Shown here: positions 60,183 through 64,000 of the stretch, piece after piece | Layout of the letters: each line of letters begins with the position of its first letter | Position numbering within the stretch: position 1 is the stretch's first letter | Origin: Paralithodes platypus | Taxonomy: Eukaryota; Arthropoda; Malacostraca; Decapoda; Lithodidae | Direction: 5' to 3' | NCBI GenBank assembly: GCA_032716605.1 | Contig: CM064495.1 | Span: 48,381,413-48,445,412 of the forward strand | DNA: 64,000 nt | The notes under the pieces: model-generated | What the model was told of the DNA's origin: nothing | Databases searched by the model: none | The model's input: the letters and a program-made list of their open reading frames with translations, nothing else | Position numbers and translations under genes: made by a program

Positions 60183-61260
60183 TTGCCACACCTACCGCCA
60201 CAGCCAACATACCGAGATCCCCATCATCTCCACCACATCAAAGAAAACGACTACCTCCCCCGCGTCAAAGAAAACGACTCGAGGGCAAACAATTATATAC
60301 CGCCGCAAGACAGAGAACAACATGTGATCAGTTTCTCGCCGATTACGCTTCTGCAACATCCCAAACCTGCAAACTTGCAACCACTATCCACTCCATCTAC
60401 CTCCAGCCTACAAACTACATAAGCAGCCCCAGAACAAACCAGAAGGCCAAATATAAATTACCTCTTCTTCCACATCGCATTTATGAAGATAAGAAATAAC
60501 CCCACCCCAGAGCTACAAGGGAACAACCCCCAACCCAACACGAGTTACTGCCATCGAGATGACACGTCCTTCCACACCAGGGAAAAACTTATTCATCACC
60601 ATAACCAATCCCAAATTCCAGCAGAAGAAGAAAAGCGAAGAAGAGAATCAACCAAGAAATGGCACCATAAACACGCAGACATCCCCACGCCACTCTAGAG
60701 CGCAGCCGCATCGCCGCTATGACCAGGGAAGCCGAGATATACAGTTACCAGATATCACCCCACCTCCAGTCCACACGGACTCAATCGCCATACAACACCC
60801 TACCCCTAGGCGCCTTTCTGATGCGGAGCCACACCACCGACCTGGCACTGAGAAAAGGGGCCTATATGCTCCCGCCGATTTTCATATAGTATCTCAATTT
60901 AGAGCTGTTCTTGGTGTCAATGGGCAGAAGGACAGTTTCGAAAATTGAGGGCTCAGTTGAAGAATTGTTCTTATTTGATCGATGGACATAGAAACAATTG
61001 CGATACTGTAGTCACTCACCAATAATTATTATTTTGAGTGGGTATCAACAAGGCCGGTTTATTAGACCCTTTCATTGTGAAGCAAGCTAATATCCTCGCC
61101 ATACCTCAACCCCGGCGCTATTGTGGATATAAGTACACTACTGCTGTGGATAGTGGCTTTATCTGGGATAGACCAAACCGCAAGAAACTCATCAACCCTC
61201 AGTTCTGCACCAAAGTTTCTCAAAGACCAGAGTAGTCAGGAGTTCACTCCTGCGTTAACT
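60183..61260 (+). other. Unassigned open stretches, no recognised gene
   Basis: Short open frames (60183-60422, 60559-60948, 61038-61235) are rich in Pro, Thr, His and Lys. I see no conserved domain or exon borders. Low-complexity composition suggests decayed transposon or untranslated sequence. Confidence 0.3.
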
Positions 61261-62149
61261 CGATTCTATTTTACCTTCAGCGATGGCTAGGTAAATAGTA
61301 TTTAAGGTCCCAATTCAAGAACTCGAGTTAAAATGTGGTAACCCAGTCACGACAGGATAACCCCCCCACGGCCAACGCATCTACCCAAGATTGGATTACT
61401 GATTCTACACAAATTGGATTACTTATTCTACACATCTAAAGTGAAGTTATTATACCGTTAAAAGTTATAGAAGATCTAAATGTGGAAAGAATATATACTT
61501 AGTGTATTACCAGAGAGAAAGTATAGAAAGATCAAAAGTGGAAACTAGTTAAAATATATCTACCGGGTATATAATAAGAAGTATTTTAGAAATATCGAAT
61601 ACTACGCATGTATGCAAAAAGCAAGAAAAAGGAAGTACTAGTGAAACCCAAATAAATCAGGGAAGTACTGATAATAATTCTGATAAAGAAAGTCCAAATC
61701 CAGAACAACTCTACGCAGGTAAAACCAAAAGTTCACATATATAATTACTACGTAGCCTTTCTAAGCACAAGTGTAAATCCTCGATTGAAAGGAGTGCTAT
61801 TCTTATCTCTGAAATAAATACAAGACAAGTGTAATCTTTCAGTTGGACAGCGGTCCACAATACTCACTTAGATATTGCATAGAATAATCTAGTCTTGTGA
61901 GTCAGATGTAGTGGAGCCTCGTTCTTGCATCTATTATTGTTTTGTTCTTGACCATTGTTGTTCTAGCTTTTACGTATGCGATATTCTTGTGCAAATAAAC
62001 GGAATATGAATGCACGTCTTGTGATAATTATCCTCTATTGTCGTTCTGTGTCTGTGGTAAAACAATAGGACTTCTCCAGTTAGGAAGAACCCACTTGATC
62101 AAAACCAATTAAATCCCAGTAAAAACCTGGCATAACATTTATGTATTAG

Positions 62150-62402
62150 CTAAAGGCTTCCATACACTATCAATTAAGAATGCGCAAACATGATTGATGG
62201 GTTAATATCAAACCGTATCTAAAGGGCCAGTAAAGGCCCCCATACACTATTCATCATGAGTGCACAAACGTGATTGACGGGATAATATCAAACCGTATCT
62301 AATACACGGTTTCAATCAATTTCATCACGCCCATACACAACGGTTATGCCTGCACAAAGATCTAGTTTGCGCACTCGTGATTGATAGTGTATGGAGGCCT
62401 TA
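62150..62402. mobile_element. MITE-like element with inverted ends and an internal direct copy
   Basis: The ends AAGGCTTCCATACACTATCA and the complement of TGATAGTGTATGGAGGCCTT are inverted. An internal block CCCCCATACACTATTCATCA plus GATTGA-GGG-TAATATCAAACC repeats the left end at +65 bp. Target duplication is unclear. Confidence 0.65.
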
Positions 62403-62692
62403 ATAAATTAATGAGAAGATTCGATTCAGTTCGAGATCGCTTCGGAAACACTTCAGGCCACGATTCATGTCCTAGAATGTACAAGCATAAATATTTATAT
62501 GATTACTGTTATGCCACGTTATAATAAAACGTGAGATAATCATATTGCGGTTTCCACTGTAGGAATAGGTTTTTACACCATACCCGAAAGAGGATTTATG
62601 GAGCTCCGATCTTACTCTCAACCATCTTAACAATTTTACCGACACACCTAAACTTCGTTAGATGCTGAAATAGCCTCCCGAAAATATACTCC

Positions 62693-62769
62693 TGGCCGGG
62701 AATTGAACTCGGGACCCTTGGGTTATGAGGCAGGCACTCGACCAGTTAGACCAATAGAGAAACCTCGGT
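62693..62769 (-). other. tRNA-like sequence (SINE head or tRNA pseudogene)
   Basis: On - it reads TTGGTCTAACTGGTCGAGTG (box-A-like), CCTGCCTCATAACCCAAGGG with a CAT triplet, and CGAGTTCAATTCCCGGCCAG (box B). The acceptor stem does not close well, so it is probably a SINE head and not a functional tRNA. Confidence 0.5.
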
Positions 62770-64000
62770 TGGCATCTTGTTCAGCTTAGGCTAACCTATT
62801 TTTACTGACTTTACACCACCTTAGGAAATAACGTCAATCAACAACTTGGATTCCTCTCCGCTGGGAAGTTACTAGCCTTAGCTTGACAATCACACTCAAT
62901 AATAATCAATGGACACAAAATACACGGTAAAGGTTCACAAGTTATGTTCCTTAACAGCTAGGGTACATGTTCAGATTACAATGCAAGATAATATATCAGT
63001 AACATATAAATATGGTTAAAGTCACTGATGAAACGTATAAGATAAGAACAATGTTTCTAAATGCACATATAGAGAATAACTATGCTACTAAAAGAACATA
63101 AGTAATAATAATGATTCAAATGAATATATAAATAATGAATATATTACTGTACGAATATACAAATAATAATTCACAGATGTTAAGTCTCAATCACAATAAG
63201 TAGTGTCTTGAAGAAAAATAATGAAAAGCTCTAAATATGGCTTCACTCGAAGTAAATAATTGCTGTGTTTAGCATACACGCGGTACTGAAGGTATGTAAA
63301 TTAAGACAGTAGGCCTACTTGACTTCTAAACGAATAATAAGTTATAATAACTTGAACAGGAGAATAAACTCAAATAACTCAGAGTAATAACTATGAATAT
63401 AAATTTATAAATAGGTTCGATTTGGATAATAGTCATGTATGCGTGACTGAGATTCGAAACGAACAATAATTTAATGCAACGAATAAACAGTTAAGAACTC
63501 GAACAATTCATTTAGCGTGATAATTAATAGTAGTCATAAATAAACGACTGATTGAGCAATACACTGTGAATAAACTAATCTATGATTTATGTACCCAGAT
63601 GATGAATTAGCATATTAATTAGGTCTGAGTAAGTATTCACAGAAATTTACGTGTAAGTATGTTGTATTTATTCCCGGATGAAGATATGTATATTACCCAT
63701 GGAGAATACTGGAGACTGTATCCGAGAAGTATATATATATCCCACGATAGTTGTATATTTGGTCTCTCTTATCAGAGCAACGAATAAAGAGTAAAAGGGA
63801 AGAATGAACAAACTTCGGTATTTACGTTAATTATGAATCTCAACATACCCAGTTAACCCTTGTTAAAATCATCGTTACCATTACGAAATAAGAGAACACT
63901 TAAAGAGTTTATGAAGAATAGACGCACTGGTAGAGTCTGGCGAGCACGTTGTCACTGGAACAGTTGTTCCCCCGGTTGACTATAGGGGCTTGGTGAGTTT
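62770..64000. other. No feature recognised
   Basis: This is very AT-rich sequence with short tandem-like AATAA/ATATA runs. No exon, RNA gene or mobile element could be supported. Confidence 0.4.

Noticed and set aside
60559..60948. Hypothetical 129-residue protein
   Set aside because: There is no conserved motif, exon border or codon signature; the composition is low complexity.
61334..62136. Solo LTR starting TGTGGTAACCC and ending GGCATAACA with AATAAA-like signal inside
   Set aside because: No 5-bp target duplication, no second LTR, no primer site or gag/pol beside it.
62693..62769. A functional CAT-anticodon tRNA
   Set aside because: Box A and B are recognisable but the stems are imperfect, so it is more likely a SINE head.

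Overview
This is an animal nuclear genome window, most likely from a decapod crustacean. The evidence is two intron-split host genes, intergenic and intron sequence packed with mobile elements, and LINE proteins of a type I associate with crab and lobster genomes (an endonuclease starting CNIRGL and a terminal piece with RPCIEYCSHVW). The species call is an inference; the eukaryotic and arthropod-like character is well supported.

Host genes. (1) A CD36/scavenger receptor class B gene lies on the + strand. Eight consecutive coding exons between 1422 and 34854 join in phase and cover the ectodomain and the C-terminal membrane helix; the N-terminal exons lie before the window. (2) The last two recognisable exons of an unidentified gene lie on the - strand (60009-59879 and 56037-55455). 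A decayed third copy of the penultimate exon sits between them.

Layout. 1-13 kb: CD36 exons 1-6 separated by introns holding LINE fragments, TTAA-flanked MITEs, foldback elements and tRNA-like SINEs. 13.2-29.3 kb: a 16 kb CD36 intron that is almost entirely one nested stack. A TA-flanked MITE contains an RTE-type LINE, which contains both a second RTE (intact 1039-residue ORF) and a hAT-type element, and the hAT contains a CR1/L2-like LINE (intact 967-residue ORF). Matching target-site duplications were read for most levels. 29.3-34.9 kb: the last CD36 exons, a SINE, and an inverted pair of LINE copies that carry a PHD-like zinc finger. 35-52 kb: intergenic or unassigned sequence with MITEs and a roughly 9.8 kb decayed Jockey/I-like LINE (gag-like ORF1, endonuclease, RT, RNase H), itself interrupted by three DNA elements. 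52.7-55.1 kb: a decayed crustacean-type LINE. 55.4-60 kb: the - strand gene with inverted RTE fragments in its intron. 60-64 kb: AT-rich sequence with a MITE-like repeat and a tRNA-like fragment but no gene I recognise.

I saw no obviously new defence or metabolic system. The points most worth a second look are the nested stack, a retroelement tail whose target-site duplication copied the 3' splice site of the last CD36 exon, the LINE family with a PHD-like finger after its RT, and the duplicated exon of the unknown gene.
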